64,000 nucleotides of DNA from Branchinecta lynchi (lineage: Eukaryota > Arthropoda > Branchiopoda > Anostraca > Branchinectidae), in NCBI GenBank assembly GCA_023053575.1, contig JAKZAP010000020.1, positions 18,161,998 to 18,225,997 on the forward strand, in the 5' to 3' direction. Positions 12,191 through 22,260 of this stretch are shown here, in pieces. Made by a program: the position numbers and the translations under genes. Position 1 is the stretch's first letter, and every line of letters starts with the position of its first letter. The notes beneath the pieces were generated by a model. It was not told where the DNA came from. It did not search any database and worked only from the letters and a program-made list of their open reading frames with translations.

Positions 12191-13629
12191 CCGGAAACCG
12201 AAAACCGAAAGCTGCTACAGCGCTCGCAATAGTGGATTGTTCCAAGGAATACTCCACTAAGAACCGGATAGAGCGAACAGCGCTGCCATGTTCTTTTTTT
12301 GAACTGCTTCTAAAAATCGGGAGATATTTTTAAGAAACCGGGGAAATCTATTAAACAGTGATTATGTTTGACAAAGCAATTATAGAGTTAGCCGTATTAC
12401 AAAAAGAGGCATTGAGTAACTTTATTCTGCATGTTAGCACGTAAAAATGCTCATTTAATTCGTCATACTTCGAATCTCAATACGCAGATGCTACACTTTA
12501 GTACATGACCGGTTTGATAGCAAGGCAGTTTCTATTGCACTTAAGAGGTTCCTCGGTGCTTTGGGGTCTACTTAAAATTTCTGTTTCCGTAAGAGCCAGG
12601 GCCCCAGATTTTGCAAAATTCGAGGAGAAACAGTGTCGATTTTTCGACTGAAAATTAGTCGATTTTTGAGCAACCCATGGAGCTCCATGATATTTCGGTT
12701 TCCTGGATTTCAATTATTTTGGTTGTTGTTGTTGTGTTGCTTCTTTCTTTTTTTCATTTTTTACCATACTCCGTCTTTACCTATAACCAGGTTATAAATA
12801 CAATTTAATTTAATTTGAGCAGGTTTACGAAATGGGTACGTCCGTCCGCGAGGAAACTGAAAATCCTTTGGGAATCTGAGCTTTTATTACAATGGATACT
12901 GTCAACAGCCTGGAATAAGAGGGTTTAAATAGGAACTTTAGTAGTTTTCCAACAATCTAGTTTAAATTCTGTGGAACCAATGTAAACTCTTCAAGCTTCC
13001 CAGGATTACCCTATTTTACTATTGATAAATCCCTTAGTTGTCAAAGCAACCATCAGGCGCCAATGTCATCAGTGTCATCATCAAGTTCATTTTCATTGGG
13101 GAGGGAAGGGGGGGACAGAGCCAAGATTGTTCAGGAGCACACCTTTTTTACCTGTAGTCATTTCAGAGTGTTTGCCACTCTAGAGCTATTCCTTCTCGTG
13201 TCTTTCTGTTGGACTTAAATTTCTAGGCGGCCAAAGCCGGATAACGAACGCCTATAGCATCAAAGCTATAGGCTATCACGACTGGTTTGATTCTCAAGGG
13301 AATGAGTGGCTTTCTACAACAGCATTTTTCTTTTCAATGTACTTCACGAGAGCGTACGTAAGCGAAAAGTCCCCAAAAGTTGTTCAACTCTTGATGACTA
13401 TCTCTCCTTGCCGATGCAAAATCTCCGGCCTCTCGGTGTACCTTGCGGAAGAAAGGCAGAAGTGGTGTCACAGCTGCTCCCAAAGATCGCCGTGATTGGT
13501 TGACACTGGATTTGAGTCTTTGAGTTTGAGTCGCTACGGAGACGCTTACTCCTTCTTCCTGAGGATCATTGGCGTGCTTTGGACTTAGTCATCTAGAGTA
13601 TGGACTCACGTCCAAGACGAATTCGGCAC
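12191..13629. other. Mostly unannotated; one SINE/LINE-C-like tail
   Basis: Around 12755-12815 a tail ACTCCGTCTTTACC, CAGGTTATAAATACA and TTTAA repeats resembles the LINE C 3' end. Nothing else is recognised, including on the - strand. Confidence 0.4.
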
Positions 13630-13855
13630 GAAAGATTTTGAGTTTCCTGTGTTTTTTTTTAGCTGCACAACAGCCAGTAAAACTGGTCACGATTGAACTT
13701 ATTTGGTTTCATTTGCGACCCTTTTACACGACGAACTGAATGACGAAAGATTTTGAGTTTCTTGTGTTCTTTTAGCTGCACAACAGCCAGTAAAACTGGT
13801 CGCGATTGAACTTATTTGGTTTCATTTGCGATCCTTTTACACGACGAGCTGACTG
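13630..13855. repeat. Tandem duplication, 115-bp unit, two copies
   Basis: GAAAGATTTTGAGTTTC begins at 13630 and again at 13745, and about 110 bp that follow (AGCTGCACAACAGCCAGTAA, TTGAACTTATTTGGTTTC, TTTTACACGACGA) are nearly identical. The first copy has an expanded T run. It is a local duplication of unknown function. Confidence 0.85.
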
Positions 13856-14340
13856 ATTTCATATATTTCTTTTAGTGTTATTTCCCATAGCGCAAAGTAC
13901 AAATTCCGTGCATGCGCTGTGGGAGCTACCTTTCACAAATAAAACTCTACTTTTCTTTCTCGGTCGTCATGTCAAATTAATACTCCTTAATACTCTTGTT
14001 GACTAACTGTACGTTGCGATGAAGAATCGCCGTGTAGCGGAAGAGCCGGAAGCGTCACCACAGCTGTCCCCAACGGACGCCGTTTATTGCGACAGATATC
14101 TCTTTTATAGAATCTGGTTCTGGCACTGCCGTTCATGGTTAGAACAATAATCTATTGCTTATTCGTGTTCCTTTTTTTGTACAACCCTTTCAGTGTCTCA
14201 CTGCCGGCTGTTTGCATTAAACCCGTCTCTGCCTCTCCCTACCTGAAAAATATGGTCTATGGACCAAACCCATGAACAAATTTATCTTCCAGTATCAGTC
14301 TGTCCATATAGATAATTCATTTCTGAAACCCTGTGAGTCT

Positions 14341-14604
14341 TTAAAGGACCTATCTTACCTATAATACTAATGCAACCCTCTTCCGTAACCACTCCATATA
14401 TTTCTAAGCCCTGAGACCCCAATTCCGTACGGTACATTCTGACCCCTCTAACAAAACCACGCTGACTTTCAATAGGTCTCGGAAAAGGCTTAAAACAGCC
14501 CAAAAACCGTGGGTTATTTGCTGAAAATACAGCCCAGTTTTAAAGTATTCATATATTTTAATATCCCACAACTGGAAGAGTAAATAGTGCGAGGGGTCCC
14601 TTAA
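14341..14604 (-). mobile_element. TTAA-flanked MITE, copy 1 (piggyBac-like)
   Basis: The element is bounded by TTAA on both sides with inverted ends TTAAAGGACCTATC and (reverse complement of the right end) TTAAGGGACCCCTC. Much of the interior, including a block reading AACCCACGG on the - strand, matches the inverted copy at 49760-50141. TTAA target duplication is the hallmark of piggyBac transposons. No transposase is encoded, so this is a non-autonomous derivative. Confidence 0.6.
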
Positions 14605-15949
14605 GATATCTGGGCTTCTTACGGCCTTTGTCTTTAACGAGGGCTTTTATAGTAAAAGATGTAGAGTCACGAGTCCAGCCTATTTTGTAGCAGAAAAGAT
14701 TTCACCGTAAAAGACACTGCTAAGCTCCCATGGAAGCACTGATTATAACAGGCAGAAATCTGAGGTCTAGAAAAAGTGGAAAGCATGGGATCTTTTCGTA
14801 ATGATCACGCCGGGGGATGGTTACTTTCTTACCTTGCTTTTTTCTTTTTGATAACAAAACTTTGAGGCTTTATGGGTAATACGATACAATCTGAGCTAAA
14901 CAAGAAAGCCTGGGTGTTGTTTTGTTCGTTGGAAAACAACAAAGGAAATTGGGAATGGGAAGCCATGTATGTCGAAGAACTTTCGACATTAGAAATTTGA
15001 TGGGAAAGCACATGAAGATTGGATGACTAGCCCGCCCTACCCCACGATGCCTGGTCATCTTCTTTGAACGGCCGTGCGTGCAGAAATTAATTTTTGCCTA
15101 ATTCCGTATCTAAACCGGGACCTTACAATCACATAGCCTACTTTAAAGTGTAACTGAAAAGCAAACTTATTTTCATTTAATTGAATTTACTGAATTATTT
15201 CAGTGGAATGAATTTGGTGCAGTGTAGTGCAGAATTTGGATTCTGCAAAGGGATTTTTTTTTTCCACTGTCTGTTCTAGTTAGGATGTTCAGAGTATCTG
15301 CGGCCGTCCCCACAGCGTAAATTCTAAAATATTTTATCTCAACACAAACGCGGCTTTTCAGTGGGCAGTGGTGGGACTGGTGAAGATTGCTTAGTGCCTG
15401 AACAAAAAAAAAATCATAAATCTTTCTAGTAAGGCATGCAACAAAAACGAAAGTGGATAGAGGTAACCACAAATCACACGGACATTCTACAATTTGAAAA
15501 TCGATTATTCGTGAATAACGGAGCAGCGAAGGAACGCATTTTCAGCGGGTCTTCAAGCCAATTTAATTGAATAAGTGATGAGATTGTCCCTCTTTTCGGC
15601 TAAACTTTAATCATCTCAACCTTTTCCTTAACTCGCCTCTCCGATAAGCACTTCAACGTAAATAACTAGTTGAACTACAGAACTAATAAAAACTTTCTAT
15701 TTGGTCCACAACCTTCAAGAACCTTCCCTGTCTCTCCGTATCCTGAAGGTTCGTACTTCCGACGGCGCTACTCCCCTATACTTTTACAGCATTAATTTTA
15801 CCTACACTACCAAATACCTCACTTGTAGGTCCTCTAACTCGCTACTTTTTTCGCATAGCGTTTTCTGTTTTATTTTGACTTTTTTGCTGAAATTTGTATT
15901 TTCGTGGAAACGTGTTTCTGATTTGGTTTCATGTGCTGAATACGCATAT
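14605..15949. other. Stretch without recognised gene
   Basis: Open frames here have no recognisable domain. An AAT microsatellite at 15954-15973 marks the tail of the next element. Confidence 0.4.
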
Positions 15950-16490
15950 CACATAATAATAATAATAATAATTTACTGATTTCTTTATAACCCACTGCAC
16001 AAAAATAATGTGAAGATAGTGGAGTAAAGAAGAGAAAGAAACAACTGAAGAAACACTAATAGAACAAAAGAAACAAAAAAATCAACAAAACAAACGGATG
16101 AGCCCGTGATATGGAGTAAGCCGTTCATATGCTTGTCCAGATAAATTTGTATGAATCTCCTGGAGTTTTGCCGTTATAGCGGAGCTTTGTATTTTCGGAT
16201 TATTTCTCCGATTTCGATATGAAATAGGCAAATAAAGTACATTACAGTATTTGTAGTAACATGTACTTAATTTACATATGTCACTCTTTTTCAATGGAAT
16301 AACAAGCTAAAAGCTTAACGCCAAATGTAATAATAAATAAATGAAAGTACCAGAAAGATAGAGTATAGAGTGATCGCAAAAAACTAAATACAAAGAAACC
16401 ATAGCCTTAGACCGGTTTGACACAATCTTACAATATCCAAATTTAATCTTTTTGCAAGCTTCAGATACTGCAGACTGGCGAAAGGACAAA
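15950..16490 (-). mobile_element. LINE C 3' fragment, second copy
   Basis: On the - strand two broken frames encode CKKIKFGYCKIVSNRS, DHSILYLSG and YHGLIRLFC, colinear with the LINE C copy at 8163-8665. The 3' tail has the TTATAACCCACTG block and ends in ATT repeats. Internal stops and a frame break mark it as decayed. Confidence 0.6.
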
Positions 16491-16550
16491 GTATTTTTAC
16501 TAACTATTAAACCAAGCCACCGAAAATTTTCCGCAGAGGGAATGGATGTA

Positions 16551-17305
16551 TTTTTTGGGATCCCAAAACGTAAGTGGAGGGATACCTATGACATCACAAA
16601 AGTTTTCCGTCTGTCTGTCTGTCCGTCTTTCCGTTTGTCCGTCCGTCCGTCTGTAAGCACTGTAACTCTCGAAGGGAATGAGATATTTTGATGAAACTTG
16701 GTGTGAGGATTGTTTGGGTCAAGAGTAGGGTCAAGTTCGTAGATGGGCTCTGTAGCCCTACATTTAGGGGTGGGGGAGGGGGTTTAATTAAGGGCAAATG
16801 AAATATTTTTAAACATATAATGTGATAGTCGATTATGGGGTAAAAAAAACATGCTGAACACGATGGTGAAGACCATTTTGTCATCGAACAAGTAGTTTGC
16901 CCGGAATCCGGCCAAAACCGGAAAATTTGTTAAAAGTAAAAGTCTTATTTGAAGTTGATTAGATGTTCGATGTAGGGATAAGAAGACATGCTGAACATGA
17001 TGGTGAAACACATTTGGTCGCCGGACAAGTAGTTAGTCCGGAATCCGGCCAAAACCGGAAAGTCTGTTAAAAGTAAACGTTTTATTTGAAGTTGATTAGA
17101 TGTTCGTTTGGAATCCGGTTGAAATCGGATTTTTGTTTAGAAGTTGAACTTTTACATGAAGTTGATTATATGTTCTTTATACGGATAAGGTGACACGCTG
17201 AATTCGTTTCTGACCTTTTTTTTTTCTGGACAAGTATGGTAGTTCGTTCGCAATTGTCTGGATCAAATTTTAGATTTTTGGGATCCCATCGAAACCTTTG
17301 GTCTT
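16551..17305 (+). mobile_element. GGGATCCC element (pearl/HINE-like), copy 1
   Basis: Family layout, seen best here and in copies 4, 9 and 10: it starts TTTTTGGGATCCCAAAACG, then GTAAGTGGAGGGATACCTAT, a CTGT/CCGT microsatellite, ACTCTCGAAGGGAATGAG and GATGAAACTTGGTGTGAGGA, a G-rich GGGGTGGGGGAGG block, then several ~137-bp tandem units containing CCGGAATCCGGCCAAAACCG. It ends GATTTTTGGGATCCCATCG followed by ACCTTTGGTCTTGTT. A tetranucleotide microsatellite next to an internal minisatellite, with shared palindromic ends, is the architecture described for pearl and DINE-1/Helentron-associated elements; the class assignment is inference. This copy has both ends. Confidence 0.75.
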
Positions 17306-17460
17306 TTTATTTTAAGAGGAGAATTTGGTAGAGTGCCGTTGAAACATATATACTCGCATTTGTCAAGGTTCAAAGTAAGTCCAGAGTCAAGGAAACCTTT
17401 TTTAGTCCTTTGAACTGTACGAGAGAGGGAAGATTTGCATCTACTGATATGCAACAAGTA
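17306..17460 (-). pseudogene. LINE reverse transcriptase fragment
   Basis: On the - strand SGLTLNLDKCEYICFNG resembles the RT palm/thumb segment (LNxDKT/C) of CR1/L2-type LINEs. The fragment abuts the end of the GGGATCCC element, which probably inserted into it. Too short for clade assignment. Confidence 0.5.
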
Positions 17461-17519
17461 CTGCTCGTGGAGGGAATTTAAGAATCCCGACGTTCCAGAA
17501 CCATTTAAAAGGGTTCACA

Positions 17520-17960
17520 ATACCCTAAGGGAAGGAAGTGAATGAATGCATAAAACTCACTCTTAAACATTTGCTCCATCCATTCCTGATCACACTCATT
17601 TTCTCCAAATATCTCTCTTCTCAAATCATTCATTTCCCTACATTCACACCTAAGATGTCGCACACACAATTGGTAAGGACCAGTTCTCCAACTCGGCCTA
17701 CCAGTGTACCTCCTCTAATCTCCCAGCGGTAAAACATCAGCACGCATACTGATTAATAAGTTCAATTCCTCCCTATCGAAACCCACTTTAAAATAAACAC
17801 ATTCACCCCATGTCTCATATGTATCTCAGTGTACTACCATTTGACACGGTATGAAAATGTATTTATAGTTGTATCCACATTTATTACTTTTCATCACAGT
17901 CTTATAGACTTTATTCATATAATAGTTATCAACGCCCTTAGTTATCAATTTCTTACGCCT
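17520..17960 (-). pseudogene. LINE A-family C-terminal fragment
   Basis: The - strand carries CECREMNDLRREIFGENECD then EWMEQMF, aligning with the LINE A finger region (LNEWRKEVFGE, NEEWMVRMM). Several stops and frame changes are present. An old 5'-truncated copy. Confidence 0.55.
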
Positions 17961-18297
17961 ACATAGCCTATAAATATTGATTCAGGGGTTGCCCAATCTT
18001 GATTTTAGTGTACAGCAAATGCGCGGTGACGGCAATGGCCTGACGCCAGCCGACATTGGTTGCCCCGTTTTAGAACGGGTCGCCGTGACGGTTGGGAGAA
18101 TAGACGTTAAAATCAGTATGTTTAGAACCGGGAATCCCCTAATTTACCGCTGGTACTGTTGTATTCGGGCGGTTCTCGGAAAGAGTGTACAGTAGTTACT
18201 GGGGAGTGGGCAACCCGTCGGTATTGATATGATTCGGTATTGTGACTATTTTCGATGATTGTCGTCAGAGAAGCTCAACTTGAATCTGTCTTTTCAG
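17961..18297 (+). other. Intron/upstream sequence of the channel gene
   Basis: No element is recognised. The last bases form a splice acceptor: CTGTCTTTTCAG ends at 18297. No upstream channel exon (Cys-loop region) could be found between here and base 1. Confidence 0.5.
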
Positions 18298-18441
18298 TCA
18301 GTAAAACGATGGACGAGCTGCAGCTTATGTGGAAAATCGAAAAGCCAGTGACCTTGCACGAACAAGCCAAGATGCCACAGTTTCAAATCGACAGTATTGA
18401 GACATCCGACTGCGAGGAGTCATTTCAACTAGGTCATATGG
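18298..18441 (+). CDS. Cys-loop ligand-gated anion channel, exon for loop F/loop C
   Basis: Partial exon of a pentameric neurotransmitter-gated channel at the plasma membrane. After the acceptor at 18297 the frame reads SKTMDELQLMWKIEKPVTL, MPQFQIDSIETSDC and EESFQLG, aligning with the loop F to loop C part of the extracellular domain (family pattern MxDLxxxW, then LPxF, then a Cys). The 3' end is ambiguous. GG|GTAACT at 18441/18442 is the stronger donor. AG|GTCATA at 18432/18433 is weaker but gives 10 residues between this Cys and the Cys at the start of the next exon, the spacing in glycine and glutamate-gated channels; the 18441 end gives 13. Either joins to the exon at 49512 in phase 1. 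Earlier exons are missing from the window. Confidence 0.8.
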
Positions 18442-18753
18442 GTAACTTATCTATTCTTATCAAGAAAACTTCCTGGATTTTCCGGTGTGAGGAGAAGAGA
18501 GCTTTGATACGAATCGTGATAATCAAGAGGTATGATAGGGTGAGGCCTCCAAATCTCGCCACTTCATTTTTTCTCTATGATCCCACAATTTATTCGCTAG
18601 TTCATTGAAAACAGCTAGGAGCTTTGATACCCTATCCCAAAGTCAGTAACTAGCAGGGACAATCCAGGAAGGGCATGCCTTGTAACTCCGTAAGCTTCTT
18701 CGTATTTATGCTATCCCAGCTGCATGCAGGTTCACTTTCTGTTATCCATTGTT
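18442..18753 (+). other. Start of ~31-kb intron
   Basis: Intron sequence between the channel exon and the first transposable element. Nothing else recognised. Confidence 0.5.
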
Positions 18754-19845
18754 GTGATCCCAAAACGTAAGTGGAAGGATACCTATGACACCGCAAAAGT
18801 TGTCCGTCTGTCTGTCGGTCTGTCTGTCTGTCTGTGAGCACGATAACTCTCGAAGGGAATGAGATATTTCGATGAAACTTGGTGGGAGGATCCTTTGCCT
18901 CAAGGGAAAGATTGAGGTCGTAGATGGGCTCTTTAGCCTTATATTTAGGGGTGGGGGAGGGTGTTAAGGGACAAACAAAATATTTTGAAACAGCTAATGG
19001 GATAGTCAGTTAAGGGGTAAGAAGACATTCTGAACACGAATATGAATACCATTTTCTCGCAGGTCAAGTAGTTCGCCCGGAATCCGGCCAAAACCGAAAG
19101 ATTTGTTAAAAGCTAAAGTTGTATTTGTAGTCGATTATAGGTATTCGATTAGGGGTAAGAAGAGACACTATAACTTTTTACCCAGACATATAGTTCGCAA
19201 GGAATCCGGCTGAATCCGAACTGAATCCATATATGACAATCTTTTTTTATCCTGACATATAGTTGGCCGGAATCCGGTGGAAACTTTGTTAAGAGCAAAA
19301 GTTTTATTTGAAGCTGATGGTTTGTTCGATTCAGGGGTAAAAAGACATGCTGAAAACGAAAATGAAAATCATTTTCTCGTCGGACAAGTAGTTCGCCCGG
19401 AATTCGGCCAAAACCGGAAAATGTGTTAAAAGCAATAGTTTTATTTGTAGTTGATTAGATATTCGATTTAGGGGTAAGAAGAGACACTGAATCCATATAT
19501 GACAATCATTTTTTTACTCCGACATATAGTTCGCCCGGAATCCGGCTGAAACCGAAAAATGTGTGATAAGTTAAATTTTATATGCAGTTGATTAGTTGTT
19601 GGATATAGGAATAGGGGTAAGGAGATACGCTGAATTGGCTTTTGAGCTTTATTTTTCGCCGGACAAGTGGTTCCGGAATTCCGCCGAAACCGAAAAATTG
19701 GCAGAAGTAAGGCAGGAAGTTCCGATCGGTTACGTCGAAATGGATATTGTTCATAAGGGTAAAAACACATGCTGAATCCATATCTGAACTTGGTTTTCTC
19801 AGGTCTACCAGTTTTTGTACTGTCTTTTGAAAATGTGCAATACAT
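18754..19845 (+). mobile_element. GGGATCCC element, copy 2
   Basis: Start GTGATCCCAAAACGTAAGTG (degenerate palindrome), CTGT microsatellite at 18803-18837, then about six ~137-bp units with CCGGAATCCGG-type cores. The terminal GGGATCCC is missing; the copy decays into LINE A debris at about 19868. Confidence 0.7.
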
Positions 19846-19867
19846 GTAAATACAAAAATAAACGTTC

Positions 19868-20272
19868 ACACTACTAGTTCACATTAAACCCCACTCAAAC
19901 ACTTTCGCCAGGTTTCTTATAGTAAGAAAATCCCTACTCCGCATAATATTTAACAACCACTTCCTTCCATGAATCCCTCCCTTAAAAATTTCCTCCCTCA
20001 GATCGTCAATTTCACCACAACCACACATAAAATGGATTAGATCCTCATCTCCCTCACCGCACATTGGACAAAAGTAAGGACCAGATTTCTCCCTAACACT
20101 TCCCAAATACTTTCGTCTTTCACCAAGTGGCAAGCTATCTGCCCTCATATTTAAAATTAATTTCATTTCCTCTTTATTCAGACCCGATTTAAAAATATTT
20201 TTTTTCACCCCAAATCTCTTTAGCCTCTGCATACAAACTAAAGGATCCACTATCTATATAATTGAATAGGGA
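19868..20272 (-). pseudogene. LINE A-family C-terminal fragment
   Basis: The - strand frame encodes LNMRADSLPLGERRKYLGS, then GPYFCPMCGEGDEDLIHF with a second MCGCGE pair, then EWGLM and a stop. This finger region is colinear with LINE A across its insertion break, and shows what LINE A looked like before LINE B inserted. 5'-truncated. Confidence 0.75.
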
Positions 20273-20273
20273 A

Positions 20274-20660
20274 AGTACTTCTTCATTTAATCAAACAATG
20301 TTTTCAACGGATACGTCAGCTACGATTCTTCATCAGCGATAGTTCGGCCCTTCTCGGCAAGGGTCCTCGTCAGGCTGTCAATCCTCTGGTTCAACTTCGG
20401 AGAAGGAAACAAACCTGTAATAAATAACTGAAGCTTCTACCGACTATAAATATCTTATTAAAGTAAATTATCTTCAAATACCACTATAATGAAAAACTAG
20501 TGCTGAGATTTAATTTTTGACACCGACGCTGTTTTGTGCTGCACGATGACAGTCTGACGAGGACCCTTGCCAAGAAGGGCCGAAATATCGCTGATGAAGA
20601 ATCGTAGCTGACGTATCCGTTGAAAACAGTGTTTGAATAAATGTTTCAGAGTCAGGGGCT
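20274..20660. mobile_element. Fold-back family F, copy with both arms
   Basis: The left arm (AACGGATACGTCAGCTACG, TCTTCATCAGCGATA, GGCAAGGGTCCTCGTCAGGC) recurs inverted at about 20550-20640 (GACGAGGACCCTTGCC, ATCGCTGATGAAGA, GCTGACGTATCCGTTGAAAA). The loop of ~130 bp is unrelated. The right arm contains CTGACGA-hairpin-GAAA, a hammerhead-ribozyme-like core. No coding sequence. Confidence 0.75.
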
Positions 20661-20728
20661 CAAAGAATATTTGTACTTCTTCAGTCCAGGCTGACTGGGA
20701 ACTATATCTAAAATTATTCAAAATGCTC

Positions 20729-20736
20729 AACTAGGG
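20729..20736. repeat. 8-bp target duplication, left
   Basis: AACTAGGG, repeated exactly at 21488-21495 on the other side of the hAT element. Confidence 0.85.
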
Positions 20737-21487
20737 CAGTAGTTCCCAATTGGTGGTACGCGTACCCCAAGAGATACGTGAGACCCTTGCAAGGGGTACG
20801 CGAAGGAACCAAAATTGATTTAGTCTGTAGCTTCAAAATTTCGCCTCACTCAATTTTGATTGCCGAAAGCCTAAGAAACCAGCAGAGGCATCACCAGCCA
20901 AAATGTATCTTAAGGGGCAAGGTATTTTTACTGACCGACTGTTTTTTTGTTGTTTTTAAATAACTGCTTTTACGAAAAATGGCGGCGCTTCGCGACGACT
21001 CTTTTCTTTTAAATCGTCTAGCCGACCTTCTTGGGGGGATGCGTATTGTCAACCCGTGCGTGACTGCTCTAATTACAAGCCCTACTGAAAGTCAGCGAAA
21101 AAATGTTGATTCAAAAATAGCTCGCCTACTGCAGTAAAATCTGTTCCTGAGTCAGACAATATTGTTTCAAGAAGAATCGAAGACATTGCAAGTGACATTC
21201 TCATAAAGGTTGCGAATTAAGCTAACGAAAATGTTTGCGGTGCAGCTTGATGAAAACACGGAGAACATCAAAACCAAACATAGAAATAGGCTGACTGTAA
21301 AATAAAATTTGTGCTACAAAGCAGCCTCTAGTGATTGCCTCATTGATTTTATATATATTTTTACACATGTATGCCTTTTCATTTATGATAATAACTATCG
21401 TCTTTTTCACGTTCTGAAAAAGGGGGTACGCAATCTTTTCGAACCTTGATTAGGGGTACGCTGTACGGAAAAGGTTGGGAACCCCTG
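20737..21487 (+). mobile_element. hAT transposon, deleted copy with ZBED-type transposase remnant
   Basis: The ends are CAGTAGTTCCCAA and, inverted, CAGGGGTTCCCAA, extended by GTACGC blocks; the flanking 8-bp AACTAGGG is duplicated perfectly. CAG...CTG ends with 8-bp duplications define the hAT superfamily. At 751 bp it lacks most of the transposase; the remnant is in the next entry. Confidence 0.9.
21090..21270 (+). pseudogene. hAT (ZBED-like) transposase remnant
   Basis: Broken frames encode ESQRKNVDSKIARLL, then SDNIVSRRIEDIASDILIKV (about 21149-21214) and MFAVQLDENTEN (21231-21266). These correspond to the NTVSRRI...DI and FxLQLDEST blocks around the first catalytic Asp of metazoan hAT transposases related to ZBED5/SCAND3. 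Stops and frame changes separate them. Recognition is from remembered family motifs, not a search. Confidence 0.6.
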
Positions 21488-21589
21488 AACTAGGGTATCC
21501 TTTGGCGATGTTTCGGTCCTTCTTGGCAGGGGACAATCGATTGCAGATCGATTGCCGGTTCGTTACGTCAAGCGGCAACCTGAAGACGA

Positions 21590-21787
21590 CCTAGATAGTC
21601 CTTCAGCCCAAGCTGACTGCGAATCATATTTGACGGTGCAAAACGGATAAGTCAGCTACATTTTATTAGAGCTATATTTCGACCCTTCTTCGCAAGGATC
21701 CTCTTCAGGCTCAAGTCAGTCAAGCCGCTCAAGATGGAAAATTAACTTGTGGAAAAACAATTAAAGATTCTCCCTTAAATATCTGAT
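21590..21787. mobile_element. Fold-back family F, half copy cut by the Ngaro-like element
   Basis: Sequence from CAGCCCAAGCTGACTGCG through ACGGATAAGTCAGCTACATT to CTTAAATATCTGAT matches 31385-31569. The match stops exactly where the YR retrotransposon starts (21788), and the expected continuation appears past its far end at 31157. Confidence 0.7.
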
Positions 21788-21850
21788 AGTATTGTATCCG
21801 AATCGCTACTATGGTCTGTCAGCCTGATAAGATATGGGCGTAGGGGGTCA
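21788..21850 (-). repeat. Ngaro-like element: repeat B2 (63 bp)
   Basis: Identical over 63 bp to B1 at 22046-22108. In element orientation (- strand) this is the 3' terminus. All three element/repeat junctions carry GATAGT, probably the recombination core. Confidence 0.9.
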
Positions 21851-21989
21851 AACCTTACAGGCCAGGGGCCATGGTTTAGACGTAAATAGCTTCCAGACCA
21901 TTCAATTAATTATCCATTTCTTTTTTTTTTTTTTTTTTTTTCAAAACATCCCTCTGTCCTAATCTTCAGACTATATAAATCCACATCCT

Positions 21990-22045
21990 ACGTGGTTACT
22001 AAAATACAACTGACGGCCGAAAGAGCCACCGTGCGCGCGTCGGAT
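21990..22045 (-). repeat. Ngaro-like element: repeat A2
   Basis: Matches A1 (28684-28716 plus 31123-31156): TTACTAAAATACAACTGACG, GCCGAAAGAGCCACCG and TGCGCGCGTCGGATAGT. It abuts B1 directly. Confidence 0.85.
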
Positions 22046-22108
22046 AGTATTGTATCCGAATCGCTACTATGGTCTGTCAGCCTGATAAGATATGGGCGTA
22101 GGGGGTCA
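22046..22108 (-). repeat. Ngaro-like element: repeat B1 (63 bp)
   Basis: Identical to B2 at 21788-21850; starts AGTATTGTATCC and ends GTAGGGGGTCA on the + strand. Confidence 0.9.
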
Positions 22109-22260
22109 ATCCGTACCGCCTCGTCCTATGCCATGGCTACCTCACCGTACCCCCCCCCCCCCCCCGCGCGGGCCCAATTTGCCCAACCTCATCTATCTCC
22201 CAACCTTATTGACCAACATTTAACGTACTAATATCAATTGAAAACATTATATTTTATAAC

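Noticed and set aside
13619..13632. GAATTCGGCACGAA resembles a cDNA-library adaptor
   Set aside because: One mismatch to the adaptor core and it sits at the edge of a genomic tandem duplication whose second copy has unrelated flanking bases; chance is more likely than vector contamination.
17977..18195. Open frame just before the channel exon as an upstream channel exon
   Set aside because: It has none of the Cys-loop or WxPD motifs expected for that part of the receptor, and no suitable splice donor.
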